NCBI RefSeq assembly: GCF_016545825.1
Contig: NC_052622.1
Coordinates: 12,901,001 to 12,965,000 of the forward strand
Reading direction: 5' to 3'
From: Eucalyptus grandis
Lineage: Eukaryota; Streptophyta; Magnoliopsida; Myrtales; Myrtaceae
DNA: 64,000 nucleotides
The notes below the pieces were generated by a model. The model worked only from the letters and a program-made list of their open reading frames with translations, searched no databases and was not told the DNA's origin. The translations under genes were made by a program, and so were the position numbers. Below, in pieces: positions 62,455-64,000 of the stretch. How positions within the stretch are numbered: position 1 is the stretch's first letter; each line of letters opens with the position of its first letter.

Positions 62455-62785
62455 GGGACCAAATGGTCGTTGAATGTTAAAATTACCCTATCTACTAAAC
62501 TCATAAATATTTCAATTTTGCCAACTTAGTTTTGAATCCTTACATGAGATTCCAATTTAGCTATTTGGATCAATTTTAGGTAGGAAATAATTGATGCGGT
62601 AGTCTAGTTATTATCGGCCGTTCTACATGACAATGTATCACATTAATGATTTCCGATAAAAATTGACCGGAATGACTATATTGAAATTTTGTGCAACAAT
62701 TTATGATTGAATTGATAAAATTACAAAGTTTAGAATTGAACTATATCCGCACAATAGGCTTAAGACTGATTGGGTAGTTTCCCTC
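62455..62785. mobile_element. Short inverted-repeat element, family 2 (~330 bp)
   Basis: The left half carries 'aaatatttcaattttgccaa', 'cttagttttgaatccttaca' and 'gatcaatttta'. The right half in reverse complement carries 'gttcaattctaaactttgta', 'attcaatcataaattgttgc' and 'ggtcaattttta'. Twin of 58190-58520. Confidence 0.65.
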
Positions 62786-63544
62786 TGTTGAATTTGTTGT
62801 GTAAACAAAATACATGGATATATCACAAGATATGGAGACTATATAGATGATTAGCTGGTTCAACATAAGTTGTGGTACCCCATAATAAAATGAGAAGGTG
62901 ATGGAGACTTGTCTTTGGAGATTAAACATACAAAATCAGAAGAAAATTGTATTAATTGCTCAAAATGATAATAAGAAGTACATAGTCTTTATGACAAAGT
63001 AAATTGAAGTAGGGCAAGAATATTGAAAAGTAAAGTCAAATCCAAAAAAAAACAAGGAGAATTAATGAAATACAAGCAAAGTTAAGTACACACTCATATC
63101 ATAAGAATGGATATGTCAAGCAAAATAATTGGCGACCCTTCATTGGATCTAGTGTCCTTATTAGTAATGTGTACTCATCGGAAATTCCTTCTCCAATAAC
63201 TACAACGTTGCTAGTTGGTGGTGCGCGCCTAAATTTGACTTCCTCCACACTATCGTCATATAGAGACAATCAAAATAGATTGAATAAACATAAATTTAAT
63301 ATGTAGAGGAGCAAATCTTTGTGATTCAATAAGACACCAAAGCTCTTATGATCATCATTAAAGTTGAAGGTAAAAAATCTATACATGAACATAGTAAAGA
63401 GGTATTAAATCCCCCAAAACATATTTAGATCGAGGGAGGATAACACTCAAATTTAAAACTAGATCAAAAGAGTTCAAATCTCAAATTGAAAATTCAACTA
63501 GGAGAAGAGAGCTCCCAAATCAAATTTGGGAAAGAAGAAAAGCA

Positions 63545-63545
63545 A

Positions 63546-63614
<69 letters not shown>
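63545..63614 (+). repeat. (AAT)n microsatellite
   Basis: About 23 uninterrupted AAT units. The surrounding 62786-64000 is AT-rich with no supported gene. Confidence 0.9.
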
Positions 63615-63615
<1 letters not shown>

Positions 63616-64000
63616 TCATTAAAATAGGTTGGAGAGGATCAAACCAGCTCAAATCCTAATCCATGTTTGAAGGTTGAAGAAGACGATGTAGAGAGAAAAG
63701 GACTTGTCGATCCCCTTTCACTGGATGAATGATTGATTTGATATCATTTCTAGGATCATAAAAGCAAAAGGGTATGTGCATCAAAAAATCTAAACAACTT
63801 TGAGTGAGTTTTGACTTGTACCTTAAAATTTAGAATAATTCTTGTCGTAATTAGATATTTTAAGTTTTGCTAATTTTTTTTTTTTAGCTGGAGATGTAAC
63901 ACTCTCATATATAACTTATTCTTTGGTTATTTAGATGACACTAGATTTTACTCTGTATTATATAGATGATTAACTTGGTTCTTCCTTTCACATAAATATC

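Overview
This is a stretch of plant nuclear DNA. Genes are split by GT-AG introns, intergenic DNA is AT-rich and full of microsatellites, and the intact genes are clearly angiosperm. Several short transposon families in the gaps (foldback elements with long inverted arms and GC-rich cores built on 'gcgagg'-type words) look like those I associate with Eucalyptus and other Myrtaceae. I therefore suggest a rosid, probably Myrtales, with moderate confidence.

Layout: 1-3.2 kb holds a small MITE-like element and a decayed Ty1/copia relic. A ~0.95 kb tandem duplication (3726-5645) forms the promoter and 5' region of TPC1, the vacuolar two-pore cation channel, which runs + from 5792 to 20010. TPC1 is well preserved at both ends, but exons 2-5 are missing. 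In their place (about 6775-8265) lies a collage of short pieces of the gene's own promoter, exon 1, intron 1 and exon 2, interleaved with pieces of introns and exons found further downstream. Convergent to TPC1 is an intact membrane-anchored endo-beta-mannanase gene (MAN6-like, - strand, 27465-23097). A single-exon gene for a small multi-span membrane protein lies at 33098-32610 (-). An intact CDK-like kinase gene with an N-myristoylation signal runs + from 42744 to 47060. The rest (27.5-32.6, 33.1-42.7 and 47-64 kb) is intergenic DNA made largely of foldback/MITE elements, a diverged tandem duplication (50.6-55.4 kb), a possible LINE relic and simple repeats.

The four genes have no evident shared pathway: vacuolar cation release, mannan hydrolysis in the secretory pathway or wall, an unknown membrane protein, and a membrane-tethered kinase. 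The observations most worth checking are the interleaved collage inside TPC1, the altered luminal calcium-sensor and pore residues of this TPC1, the foldback element families, and poly-T insertions flanked by target-site-like duplications. I saw no tRNA, rRNA, CRISPR or organelle-derived sequence.
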